From the NCBI RefSeq assembly GCF_000328525.1, contig NC_019964.1, positions 806,001 through 870,000 on the forward strand: 64,000 bases of DNA. Reading direction: 5' to 3'. A model generated the notes under the pieces. That model searched no databases, was not told the DNA's origin, and was given only the letters and a program-made list of their open reading frames with translations. The position numbers and the translations under genes were made by a program. The stretch is from Halovivax ruber XH-70. Lineage in GTDB: Archaea; Halobacteriota; Halobacteria; Halobacteriales; Natrialbaceae. Below, piece after piece: positions 35,924-44,133 of the stretch (position 1 is the first letter of the stretch; the number at the start of each line of letters is the position of its first letter).

Positions 35924-36568
35924 CTACTCCTCGCGATCGGCGGCGAACGCCTCGGTGCCGTGGTCGTGGAGGTCGCGGGAGACGGTTCCCACTCCCGAGC
36001 GGAGCTCGTCGTGGTACGCCACGAGCCGGTCGCGGATCTCGTCGTGCTGGCGGGCGAGAATCTGTGCCGCGGAGAGCGCCGCGTTGAACGACTTGCCGGC
36101 GTCGACGGCGACCAGCGGCGCGCCCGTCGGCATCCCGATGACCGAATCGACTGACTTCTCCTGAACGGGGACGCCGATCACCGGCAGCGGGTAGGCGATC
36201 GAGGCGGTCATGTTGGGCAGATCGGCCGACTTGCCACCTGCGCCCGCGATGATTACTTCGAGGCCCCTGTCTTCGGCCGTTTCGGCGTAGGCCGTCATCA
36301 GGTCGGGCGTGCGATGGGCCGAGGTGACGTACGTCTCGAAGGTGAAGCGCTCCCCCGGTGGCGCTTCGAAATCCGTCTGTTCGGCGAAGCCGAGTTCGTC
36401 GACGAACGCGTCGTAGGCGCCGCGGCGACGGCCACCCTTCAGCATCGTCTCGAGGTCTGAGTCGCTCCCCATGACGATCCCCACGTCTGGTGTTTCGGCG
36501 GCCGGACGATCCTGCGTGGCTTCGTCGTGGAGCCGGTCGATCAACTCGGAGACGGCACTCTCGCTCAT
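35924..36568 (-). CDS. purE: N5-carboxyaminoimidazole ribonucleotide mutase
   Basis: A 214-residue class I PurE, converting N5-CAIR to CAIR in purine synthesis. Visible are I-V-M-G-S-D-S-D (phosphate loop), S-A-H-R-T-P (active-site His), A-G-A-G-G-K-S-A-D-L-P-N-M and V-I-G-V-P-V. Compared with bacterial PurE (about 165 residues) it has N- and C-terminal extensions and an insertion of about 30 residues between the first loop and the S-A-H-R-T-P motif. It follows purK after 85 nt on the same strand. Confidence 0.93.
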   Translation of the reverse strand: MSESAVSELIDRLHDEATQDRPAAETPDVGIVMGSDSDLETMLKGGRRRGAYDAFVDELGFAEQTDFEAPPGERFTFETYVTSAHRTPDLMTAYAETAEDRGLEVIIAGAGGKSADLPNMTASIAYPLPVIGVPVQEKSVDSVIGMPTGAPLVAVDAGKSFNAALSAAQILARQHDEIRDRLVAYHDELRSGVGTVSRDLHDHGTEAFAADREE

Positions 36569-36653
36569 ACGAACGGTTCGACAGGGAAAGGCAATGAAAG
36601 GTACGGGTTCCGCGTTGGGACGGATTTACGGCGAACGCGAGAGCAGAGAACGA

Positions 36654-37862
36654 TTACTCGAACGTCACGGTATCCCGAAGCTCGGTTGCTCGCGAGAGCA
36701 GCGTCTCGACGTCGTCGCCATCGGTCCCGGTCACCGTCACGTGCCCCATTTTTCGGAGTGGCCGCGTCTCGGCCTTCCCGTACCAGTGGAGGTGGGCGCC
36801 GTCGGTTTCGTGAATGCGGTCGACGTTAGCGAGTGCGGCGGGTTTCGCCTCCTCGACGTCGCCGAGCAGGTTGGCCATCACGGTGGGGGATCGCAGCGTC
36901 GTGGAGCCCAACGCCCACCCCAGCACGGCGCGAACGTGCTGTTCGAACTGTGAGGTCTCGGCACCCTCGATGGTCCAGTGGCCGGAGTTGTGCGGGCGTG
37001 GAGCGATCTCGTTCAGGAGTATCTCCCCATCTTGCGTTTCAAAGAATTCGATCCCGTAGACACCGCGGCCGTCCATCACGTCGAGGACGTCCAGCGCGAC
37101 CTCTCGGGCCCGCTCCCGTGCCGCGTCGCTCGATCGCGTCGGGACGATCGTCTCGCGGAGGATCTCCTCGCGGTGGACGTTCTCGCCAACGGGGAAGGTC
37201 GCCACCTCGGTTGCGCCAGATCCGCTCGCACCGTCGTCGGTCTCGCCAGCCGATTCGTCGGTCGCACCCTTCACGGCGATGACGCTCACTTCGCGCGTGT
37301 AGTCGACGAAGGACTCGACCATGGCGGGACCGGCGACGGCGTCCAGGGCGTCCTCGGCGTCGGCTTTCGACTCGACGGGGACGTTGCCGCGACCGTCGTA
37401 GCCGCCGGTGCGGGCCTTCAGCATGACCGGGGCACCGTAGTCGTCGATCGCCTCGCGAATGTCCGCGGCGTCCTCGACCGCACGGAACGGCGGGACGGGG
37501 ATCCCCGCGTCCTCGAGTTCGCGTTTCTGGACGAGTTTGTCGTGGATCGTTCGCAGCGTGGACGGCTTCGGGTGGATCGGCACGCCCGTCTCGGCGCTCA
37601 CCCGTTCCAGCGCGTCCTGATCGGCCAGTTCGATCTCGAACGTGAGGACGTCCGAGCGTTCGGCGAGTCGGCGGATGGCCGCTTCGTCGTCGAAATCGGC
37701 GATCAGCTGGTCCCGGGCGACGGGGGCGGCCGGGCAGTCGGGCGTCGGATCGAGCACGACCAACTCGACGCCGAGCGGCGCCGCCGCCTCGCCGAGCATC
37801 CGTCCGAGTTGTCCCCCACCGACGACCCCGAGCGTGGGTCCTGGCGTCCGTAGCGTCGTCAT
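36654..37862 (-). CDS. purK: N5-carboxyaminoimidazole ribonucleotide synthase
   Basis: A 402-residue ATP-grasp enzyme that carboxylates AIR with ATP and bicarbonate, supplying PurE. The N-terminus V-V-G-G-G-Q-L-G-R-M-L-G is the family start. K-A-R-T-G-G-Y-D-G-R-G-N is the ATP-grasp lysine region, and E-I-A-P-R-P-H-N-S-G-H-W-T near residue 280 is the PurK signature. An insertion rich in Gly, Asp and Ser lies around residues 205-220. A TATA-like CTTAAGC on the minus strand near 37888-37894 gives leaderless spacing to the ATG at 37862. Confidence 0.94.
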   Translation of the reverse strand: MTTLRTPGPTLGVVGGGQLGRMLGEAAAPLGVELVVLDPTPDCPAAPVARDQLIADFDDEAAIRRLAERSDVLTFEIELADQDALERVSAETGVPIHPKPSTLRTIHDKLVQKRELEDAGIPVPPFRAVEDAADIREAIDDYGAPVMLKARTGGYDGRGNVPVESKADAEDALDAVAGPAMVESFVDYTREVSVIAVKGATDESAGETDDGASGSGATEVATFPVGENVHREEILRETIVPTRSSDAARERAREVALDVLDVMDGRGVYGIEFFETQDGEILLNEIAPRPHNSGHWTIEGAETSQFEQHVRAVLGWALGSTTLRSPTVMANLLGDVEEAKPAALANVDRIHETDGAHLHWYGKAETRPLRKMGHVTVTGTDGDDVETLLSRATELRDTVTFE

Positions 37863-38265
37863 TGGATGGCCGTTTCGGCGGTTGGCGCTTAAGAATTCTC
37901 ACTCGGTTCGGACCGGGGCGTTCCCGTGGCGACCGTCCGACGCCTCTCACCGCCTGCCACGCGTCGGACGGTGTGTACGGAACGATGGACGAATGGTAGA
38001 TGTATTCAAACGGCCTCCTGAATCGTCCGTCTGGCATTCCCGTTACATCTGTTTCGACGCTCTCACGTCTCGATGTGTCTGTGGATTATCGGGAGCGAAA
38101 TATCCACGTAATGCTGTATCCGCTCTGACTACATGCTGGTTCGGCCGTTTCGTGTGGCGGACTATTGTTGACAGTTGAATTCGAAGAATGACTAGGCAAA
38201 TTATGACGTCGCTCGAGTGGGTCCAACTCAGCATTAACAATATGATACACTAATGGCCACCAGAT
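37863..38265. other. Divergent promoter region between purK and the ice-binding-like gene
   Basis: About 400 bp, AT-richer than the flanks after 38030. It contains the purK promoter near 37888 and a TATA-like element near 38237-38246 for the downstream gene. A 65-codon frame on the minus strand (38043-38240) is not recognised and may be a remnant; no intact gene is supported. Confidence 0.45.
38237..38246 (+). promoter_or_regulatory. TATA-like element of the ice-binding-like gene
   Basis: AACAATATGA lies about 20-29 nt before the ATG at 38266, compatible with a leaderless transcript. Confidence 0.45.
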
Positions 38266-41016
38266 ATGGGTTTTACCCCCTCCAGAAGACGTGTGGTCAT
38301 ATCGAGTGGGCTGCTCACAGCTGGTCTCGCCGGTAGTCTGGGTGCCGCTCAGGAAGGGAGCGATCTAGGCGACACGCCCCCGACCCAGGTTCAAATCCAA
38401 CAAGACGGTCCGGCACCGGTCGATCTCGGGACGGCCTGTGACTTTTCGATCCTGGCCAAATCCGGGATATCGAGCGTTCCTAATTCCGACGTGGCGGGGG
38501 ATATCGGCGTGAGTCCGATTGCGTCGACCGCCATAACTGGGTTTTCGTTGACGCTGGACGGGTCCGGCGTTTACTCGACGTCGACGCAGGTGGACGGACG
38601 GGTGTACGCGGCCGATTATTCGGAGCCGACCCCATCCAGGTTAACGACTGCGGTGAGCGATATGGAAACCGCATTTACTGATGCATACGGCCGCGTCCCA
38701 CCGGACTTTACAAATTTAGGCGGCGGCAATCTTGACGGAGAAACACTGACTCCAGGCGTGTACAATTGGGATACCGGCCTCTCGATTGACGGAGATATCA
38801 CCCTCGACGGTGGTCCGGACGACACCTGGATCTTCCAGGTCGCGGGCGGTCTCAGCGTGGCGAGCGGGGTGACCGTCAATCTGGAAGGGGGCGCGCAGCC
38901 CGAAAACATCGTCTGGGTGGTCGCCGGCGGTCCCGGCGTCGAGATCGGCACGGACGCGGACTTCGCGGGGATCGTGCTGGCCCAGACGGCGATCGACGTG
39001 CTCACCGATGCGACGGTGGACGGCTGCTTGTACGCCCAGACCGATGTCAACCTTCAGATGGCGACGGTTACCGGGTGCGATTGCGATCTCGTCGACCTGC
39101 AGGTGGACTCGGCGTGCGTCGACGAGGACGGGGAGATCACGGTAACGAACCCCAACGACGTCTCGGTGATGGTGACCGTCACCGGTCCCGATGCGTACGA
39201 GGAGACGATGGAGGTTCCCGCCGGCGGGTCGGCGACGTGGGGGGATCTCGCGGACGGAACGTACACGCTCGAGACCGACAACGTCGCGATCGGGCTCGAT
39301 ATCACGACGCTCGCCATCAGTTGTGACTCGGACGTCCCCGACGTCGTCACGACGCCGGCGACGGACGTTAACGGCTCGACGGCGACGCTCAACGGTGAGT
39401 TGACCGACCTCGGCGACTACGACGACGTCGACGTCTTCTTCGAGTGGCGCGAACTCGGCGCTGACGACTGGATCTCTACCACGCCTCAGACGCTCGACGG
39501 GCCCGGCGACTTCGACGCCGAAATCGCGGGCCTCGAACCCGGTAGTACGTACGAGTTCCGGACGGTCGGGCTGGCCAACGGCGAACGGGTCGAAGGGGCC
39601 ACGCTTCGCATTATCAAGACGGTGCCGGGCGTCCCGGAGGTCATTACGTCACCGGCAACCGAGGTGAACGGCTCGACCGCCACGCTCAACGGCGAACTGC
39701 TCGATCTCGGTGACTACGACGACGTCGATGTCTTCTTCGAGTGGCGCGAACTCGGCGCGGACGAGTGGACCGCGACCGAGACGCAGATGCTCGACTCACC
39801 TGGCGAGTTCGACGCCGAGATTGCGGGTCTCGAACCCGGAAGCACCTACGAATTCCGGGCGGTCGCAGTGACCGACGACACACGCGACGAGGGGGCCGTT
39901 CTCTCGTTCACCAAAGCCGAACCCGGCGCACCCATCGTCGAAACCCAGCTGGCGACCGAGGTCAACGGCTCGACGGCCACGATCAACGGTGAGTTACTCG
40001 ATCTCGGCGACTACGATGCGGTCGACGTCTTCTTCGAGTGGCGTGAACTCGGAACGGACGACTGGATCGCCACAGAGATGCAGACGCTCGACGCGCCTGG
40101 CGACTTCAGTGCCGAAATCGCGGGCCTCGAGCCCGGCAGCACCTACGAATTCCGGGCGGTCGTCGTGGCCAACGGCGAGCGCGATGAAGGAACGATCGTC
40201 GAATTCACCAAAGCTGAGGCCGGCGTCCCCAGCGTCGAGACACAGCCAGCGACGGAGATCAACGGCTCGACGGCCGTGCTCAACGGCAACTTGCTCGATC
40301 TCGGGGACTACGAAGCGGTGGACGTCTTCTTCGAGTGGCGCGAACTCGGTGCGGACGAGTGGATGGCTACCGAGTCCCAGACACCCGACGCGCCCGGCGA
40401 CTTCAGCGCCGAAATCGCCGGCCTCGAACTCGGAGCCACGTACGAGTTCCGGGCGGTCATGGTCGCGAACGGCGACCGGTTCCTCGGAGCGACCCTCTCG
40501 TTCACCAAACTGGCGCCGGAAGATCTAGCGGTCGAGACGAAGCCAGCGACTGAGGTCAACGGCTCGACGGCCACGCTCAACGGCAAACTGCTCGAACTCG
40601 AGGGTGCGGAGGAAGTGACCGTCTACTTCCTGTATCGCGTCGAGGGAACTGAGGTGTGGACGTTTACCGGCGAGCAGGTCCTCACCGAACCCGGGCCGTT
40701 CAGCGCGACGGCGACGAACCTCGAGACGGGAACGACCTACGAGTTCCGAGCGGTCGCTCAGGTGGGCGATACGGTCGTCTACGGCGATGTCCTGATGTTC
40801 ACGAAGCAACCCGACGATGGGGGGAAGGGAGAGGATGGGAAGCACAAGAAGCAGAAAAAGCGCGAATACAAGCGCGCAAAACGCGAGTACGAGAAGTACA
40901 AGAAGCAATACGAGAAGGGCAAGGTGAGCAAAAAGCAACTGAAAAAGAAGCGACACGCCTACGAGCGTGCGAAGCGCGAATACGAGAAGTCACGGACGTG
41001 TAAGAACCCAGCCTGA
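38266..41016 (+). CDS. Exported DUF3494 (ice-binding-like) protein with five repeats and a basic tail
   Basis: A 916-residue protein in four parts. A Tat-type signal (S-R-R-R-V-V followed by a hydrophobic stretch ending G-A-A-Q) fills residues 1-29. Residues about 53-270 match DUF3494: L-G-T-A-C-D-F-S-I-L-A-K-S-G, G-D-I-G-V-S-P, L-T-P-G-V-Y, W-I-F-Q-V and the G-C-L-Y-A-Q end are all family landmarks of the beta-helix ice-binding/adhesin fold. A linker domain follows (about 275-350), then five fibronectin-III-like repeats of 99 residues from residue 358, the fifth diverged. The last 65 residues are Lys/Arg/Tyr/Glu rich, unlike the acidic norm of haloarchaea. An extracellular or surface role is likely; ice binding itself is not implied. 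Confidence 0.85.
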   Translation: MGFTPSRRRVVISSGLLTAGLAGSLGAAQEGSDLGDTPPTQVQIQQDGPAPVDLGTACDFSILAKSGISSVPNSDVAGDIGVSPIASTAITGFSLTLDGSGVYSTSTQVDGRVYAADYSEPTPSRLTTAVSDMETAFTDAYGRVPPDFTNLGGGNLDGETLTPGVYNWDTGLSIDGDITLDGGPDDTWIFQVAGGLSVASGVTVNLEGGAQPENIVWVVAGGPGVEIGTDADFAGIVLAQTAIDVLTDATVDGCLYAQTDVNLQMATVTGCDCDLVDLQVDSACVDEDGEITVTNPNDVSVMVTVTGPDAYEETMEVPAGGSATWGDLADGTYTLETDNVAIGLDITTLAISCDSDVPDVVTTPATDVNGSTATLNGELTDLGDYDDVDVFFEWRELGADDWISTTPQTLDGPGDFDAEIAGLEPGSTYEFRTVGLANGERVEGATLRIIKTVPGVPEVITSPATEVNGSTATLNGELLDLGDYDDVDVFFEWRELGADEWTATETQMLDSPGEFDAEIAGLEPGSTYEFRAVAVTDDTRDEGAVLSFTKAEPGAPIVETQLATEVNGSTATINGELLDLGDYDAVDVFFEWRELGTDDWIATEMQTLDAPGDFSAEIAGLEPGSTYEFRAVVVANGERDEGTIVEFTKAEAGVPSVETQPATEINGSTAVLNGNLLDLGDYEAVDVFFEWRELGADEWMATESQTPDAPGDFSAEIAGLELGATYEFRAVMVANGDRFLGATLSFTKLAPEDLAVETKPATEVNGSTATLNGKLLELEGAEEVTVYFLYRVEGTEVWTFTGEQVLTEPGPFSATATNLETGTTYEFRAVAQVGDTVVYGDVLMFTKQPDDGGKGEDGKHKKQKKREYKRAKREYEKYKKQYEKGKVSKKQLKKKRHAYERAKREYEKSRTCKNPA
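39340..40811 (+). repeat. Five tandem 297-300-bp repeats within the ice-binding-like gene
   Basis: Repeat units start near 39340, 39640, 39937, 40234 and 40531, each opening with a segment encoding P-A-T-E-V-N-G-S-T-A-T-L-N-G and containing V-F-F-E-W-R-E-L-G and G-S-T-Y-E-F-R. Units 1-4 are close to identical in protein and highly similar in DNA; the fifth is diverged. This points to recent internal duplication or homogenisation. Confidence 0.9.
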
Positions 41017-41085
41017 TTCGGTCGACACCGAACCGGGGCTGCCGACGGCGATCGTGAGCGACGAGATCGAACGAGAACGGTACCT

Positions 41086-41093
41086 CTTTTACC
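41086..41093 (+). promoter_or_regulatory. TATA-like element of ribH
   Basis: CTTTTACC lies 22-29 nt before the ATG at 41115, typical of a leaderless promoter. Confidence 0.5.
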
Positions 41094-41114
41094 AGTCCAC
41101 GTGACTCCTCGCGT

Positions 41115-41525
41115 ATGCCCACGCTCGGACTTGTGGTCGCGCAGTTCAACCGGCCGATCACCGAGGAGATGGAGGCGGCGGCCCGCGAGGCCGCCGACGA
41201 CGCCGGTGCCACGGTCGGTTCGGCCGTCTCGGTGCCTGGCGTCTACGACGCGCCGCTCGCGGCAGACCGACTTGCGCGTCGCGACGAGATCGACGCTGTC
41301 GCCGTCATCGGGGCGGTCATCACCGGCGATACGGACCACGATCAGGTGATCACGGACGCCACTGCCCAGCACCTGTCCGACGTGAGTCTCGAACGGGACA
41401 CGCCGGTCACGTTCGGCGTCACCGGACCGGGGATGTCCGCCGCCGAAGCCAGAGAACGCGTCGAGAACGCACGGAGCGCAGTCGACGGCGCACTCGACCT
41501 GCTCGCCGAACTACCCGATCCTTGA
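41115..41525 (+). CDS. ribH: 6,7-dimethyl-8-ribityllumazine synthase
   Basis: A 136-residue riboflavin-pathway enzyme joining 5-amino-6-ribitylaminouracil and dihydroxybutanone phosphate. Seen are V-V-A-Q-F-N-R-P-I-T (substrate aromatic loop), V-P-G-V-Y-D-A-P-L-A (a variant of the family's P-G-(A/S)-x-E-x-P box) and I-G-A-V-I-T-G-D-T-D-H-D with the catalytic His. Length is normal for archaea. A riboflavin-pathway partner, RibL, lies 1.5 kb downstream on the other strand. Confidence 0.93.
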   Translation: MPTLGLVVAQFNRPITEEMEAAAREAADDAGATVGSAVSVPGVYDAPLAADRLARRDEIDAVAVIGAVITGDTDHDQVITDATAQHLSDVSLERDTPVTFGVTGPGMSAAEARERVENARSAVDGALDLLAELPDP

Positions 41526-41555
41526 CTACCGAACGCCACCCACCACACCAGCTCC

Positions 41556-42704
41556 ATGCCCATGCACTACGCAGATCGCGTCACGAGAGTCGAACCGTCC
41601 GCAACGCTCGCCATCTCGGCGCTCGCCTCAGAACTCGAGGCCGAGGGCGCCGACGTCGTCGACCTGAGCGTCGGCGAACCCGACTTCCCCACGCCCGAGA
41701 ACGTCGTCGACGCCGGGCAGACGGCCATGGACGCCGGCCACACCGGCTACACCACCTCGAACGGGATTCCCGAGCTCCGTGAAGCGATCGCTGAAAAACT
41801 GCAGGCCGACGGATTGAATCACGGGCCCGAGAACGTGATCGTCACCCCCGGTGCCAAGCAGTCGCTGTACGAGATCACCCAGACGCTCGTCGACGACGGC
41901 GACGAGGTCGTCCTGCTCGACCCCGCCTGGGTCTCCTACGAGGCGATGGTGAAACTCGCCGGCGGCTCACTCGTCCGCGTCGATCTCTCGCCGTACGACT
42001 TCCGCCTCGAACCGGCCCTTCCCGACCTCGAGAACGTGATCAGCGACTCGACGGAGCTGCTGATCGTCAACTCCCCGTCGAACCCGACGGGCGCCGTCTA
42101 CACCGACGATGCGCTGGCGGGCGTTCGCGACCTCGCCGTCGAGCACGACGTCACCGTCGTCGCCGACGAGATCTACGGCGAGATCACCTACGACACCGAC
42201 CCGACCAGCCTCGGCTCGCTCGACGGGATGGCCGAGCGCACCGTGACGGTCAACGGTTTCTCGAAGGCCTACTCGATGACCGGCTGGCGGCTGGGTTACT
42301 TCGCCGGGCCGGAGGAACTCGTCGACCAGGCGGGCAAACTCCACAGCCACTCGGTCTCCTGTGCCACCAACTTCGTCCAGCACGCCGGCGTCGAGGCGCT
42401 CGAGCAAACCGAGGCGGCCGTCGACGAGATGGTCGACGCCTTCGAGCAGCGTCGCGACCTCCTGCTCGACCTGTTCGCCGACGCGGGTGTCGACGTGCCG
42501 ACGCCGGACGGTGCGTTCTACATGATGCTACCTGTGGAGTCACCGGATACCGAGTGGTGTGAAGGCGCACTCGAAGACGCCCACGTCGCGACCGTCCCCG
42601 GCAGCGCCTTCGGCGCACCCGGCTACGCTCGTCTCTCCTACGCCGCCAGCGAGGAGCGCCTCCGCGAGGGCGTCGAGCGACTCGTCGACGCCGGCTCCCT
42701 CTGA
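41556..42704 (+). CDS. Class I/II pyridoxal-phosphate aminotransferase (aspartate-type)
   Basis: A 382-residue fold-type I aminotransferase. Landmarks are L-S-V-G-E-P-D-F-P-T-P near residue 38, Y-T-T-S-N-G-I-P-E-L-R-E-A-I, N-S-P-S-N-P-T-G near residue 170, D-E-I-Y and the PLP lysine in N-G-F-S-K-A-Y-S-M-T-G-W-R-L-G near residue 235. The motif order and the S-K-x-x-x-M-T-G-W-R-x-G box are those of AspC-like enzymes; exact amino-acid specificity is not resolvable. It starts 30 nt after ribH and may be cotranscribed. Confidence 0.9.
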   Translation: MPMHYADRVTRVEPSATLAISALASELEAEGADVVDLSVGEPDFPTPENVVDAGQTAMDAGHTGYTTSNGIPELREAIAEKLQADGLNHGPENVIVTPGAKQSLYEITQTLVDDGDEVVLLDPAWVSYEAMVKLAGGSLVRVDLSPYDFRLEPALPDLENVISDSTELLIVNSPSNPTGAVYTDDALAGVRDLAVEHDVTVVADEIYGEITYDTDPTSLGSLDGMAERTVTVNGFSKAYSMTGWRLGYFAGPEELVDQAGKLHSHSVSCATNFVQHAGVEALEQTEAAVDEMVDAFEQRRDLLLDLFADAGVDVPTPDGAFYMMLPVESPDTEWCEGALEDAHVATVPGSAFGAPGYARLSYAASEERLREGVERLVDAGSL

Positions 42705-42829
42705 AGCCCTGACCGTTTTCACACGTAAAATCGAGTCGAGTCCCGTTCTCCGCCGTCTTCCGTCGACGCCGACTCAGTACCTGCGAACTCCCCCTGCCTT
42801 CTACCTTGCTCGACGGTGAAGGACGGACA

Positions 42830-42976
42830 ATGAGCTATCGAACGACTATCGGCTGGTCCCTCGTCTCCTCGGGACTCGTCACCCTCGCACTGATCGGCCT
42901 GCCAGGCGACTCGCTGTGGTGGGGGATCGGGTTGCTCGTCGTCGGCGTGATCGTGCTGGTCGTACGAAGAACGTGA
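42830..42976 (+). CDS. Small two-helix membrane protein
   Basis: A 48-residue protein from ATG 42830 to TGA 42976, read directly from the sequence. It begins M-S-Y-R-T-T-I-G-W and has two hydrophobic helices, residues about 7-24 and 29-45, linked by G-D-S-L-W-W, and ends V-V-R-R-T. The composition and positive C-terminal end fit a real short membrane protein. No function is known. Confidence 0.5.
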   Translation: MSYRTTIGWSLVSSGLVTLALIGLPGDSLWWGIGLLVVGVIVLVVRRT

Positions 42977-43010
42977 CAGTCTCGGCTCCCTGGCGGTGTT
43001 CGCCGACGGT

Positions 43011-43568
43011 TCACCCGCGTCGCTCGAGAATCCGTTCGACGATCTGCCGGCTGGAGTAGAGTTCGTCGTCCGCCGGTTCGACCCCGCTGGCCCGGCGGAC
43101 CTCACACTCGATGTTCCGTCCGGCGAGTTCCTCGGCGAGGGCGTCCTCGTCGTGGTGCTGGTCGTGGCCGAGGGCGATCACGTCCGGATCGAGTTCCTCG
43201 ATGGGCACGAAGATGTCCGACTCGTGGCCGAGGATGGCCCGATCGACCGGTGCCAGTGCGTCGACGACGTCCCGTCGCTGTGTCGCCGGGCAGATCGGTT
43301 GGGCCTTGTGATCGACGTTCGAGCGCCGCGCGACGATGACGACCAGTTCGTCGCCCATCGAGGCTGCGTCGCGCAGGTAGTGGGCGTGCCCGGGGTGGAG
43401 AATGTCGAAGGTTCCCTGGGCGACGACGAGCGTTCCGTCGGGGTCGCCGTCGCCGCCCCGATCCGCTGTCTGGTCGTCGTCCCGATCCGCTGCCCGGGAG
43501 GTGTCCCGGCTGCCTGCCGACGTTCCGTCGATACTGCCGTCCGTCTCGTCGCCGTCGCTCAGTTCCAT
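43011..43568 (-). CDS. ribL: FAD synthetase (archaeal RibL)
   Basis: A 185-residue nucleotidyltransferase that adenylylates FMN to FAD. The core shows [14 protein letters not shown] (H-x-G-H nucleotide motif) near residue 52 and a C-terminal Y-S-S-R-Q-I-V. The first 45 residues are an acidic, low-complexity extension absent from most relatives. Its start lies inside the end of the JAMM gene (10-nt overlap), so the two are coupled. Confidence 0.9.
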   Translation of the reverse strand: MELSDGDETDGSIDGTSAGSRDTSRAADRDDDQTADRGGDGDPDGTLVVAQGTFDILHPGHAHYLRDAASMGDELVVIVARRSNVDHKAQPICPATQRRDVVDALAPVDRAILGHESDIFVPIEELDPDVIALGHDQHHDEDALAEELAGRNIECEVRRASGVEPADDELYSSRQIVERILERRG

Positions 43569-44059
43569 TTGAGTTCCTCGTCGATGTCTTCCTGGGTGAA
43601 GTGAAAGAAGTCGTCCTCGTCGGGGACTTCGACGTCGATGACGTGCAACGTCGTCGGCTTCCCGTCCGAGTCGAACGCCTGCCAGTCGTGGCGCCCGTAC
43701 GGCGCACCGATGATGACGTGGACCGATCCGCGCGTAAACGTGCCCAGATCGGCCTGGCTCGGTCGCAAGACGCCGTTCGGGTGCGAGTGGACGCTCCCGA
43801 GCGCTTTCGTGTCGTTCGGGATCGAGTTCGTCTTGACGGTCGCGCTCACGCTGTTCTGGCTGGTCCCGGGGATCACGAGCACGTCGGTGATGACGAGCCC
43901 GTCCCGGTCGAGCCCCAGTCGGCTCGCCTCGGTCCCTCTGAGAAAGCCCATGTACTCGTTCGGGTGCGTCGCTTCGGAGGACTCGAGGACGAACTCGAGG
44001 GTCTCCTCGGCGATCCCGAGAATCTCGCTCGAGCGGAAGAGCCCGGAGAGCAGCCCCAT
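43559..44059 (-). CDS. JAMM/MPN+ metalloprotease (JAMM2-like)
   Basis: A 166-residue protein with a complete JAMM zinc motif, [14 protein letters not shown] (H-x-H-x7-S-x2-D), and an upstream glutamate in H-P-N-E-Y. Haloarchaeal JAMM proteases of this kind remove ubiquitin-like SAMP modifiers; the pairing with ribL recalls the JAMM2 locus, but activity of JAMM2-type members is not established. ATG 44059 is supported by a TATA-like element (AACGTTTAG, minus strand, near 44087-44095) about 27-35 nt upstream; an alternative GTG at 44137 would overlap the kinase stop. Confidence 0.88.
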   Translation of the reverse strand: MGLLSGLFRSSEILGIAEETLEFVLESSEATHPNEYMGFLRGTEASRLGLDRDGLVITDVLVIPGTSQNSVSATVKTNSIPNDTKALGSVHSHPNGVLRPSQADLGTFTRGSVHVIIGAPYGRHDWQAFDSDGKPTTLHVIDVEVPDEDDFFHFTQEDIDEELKWN

Positions 44060-44133
44060 GCCCGTCCCTCCGTGCTTGCCGTTGCTAAACGTTCCGGATG
44101 CGGACGCCACTGGTGGCCCGGCCGGGAGGCGGT

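Noticed and set aside
39340..40811. CRISPR-like periodicity
   Set aside because: The repeats are 297-300 bp protein-coding units in frame, not short direct repeats with unique spacers.
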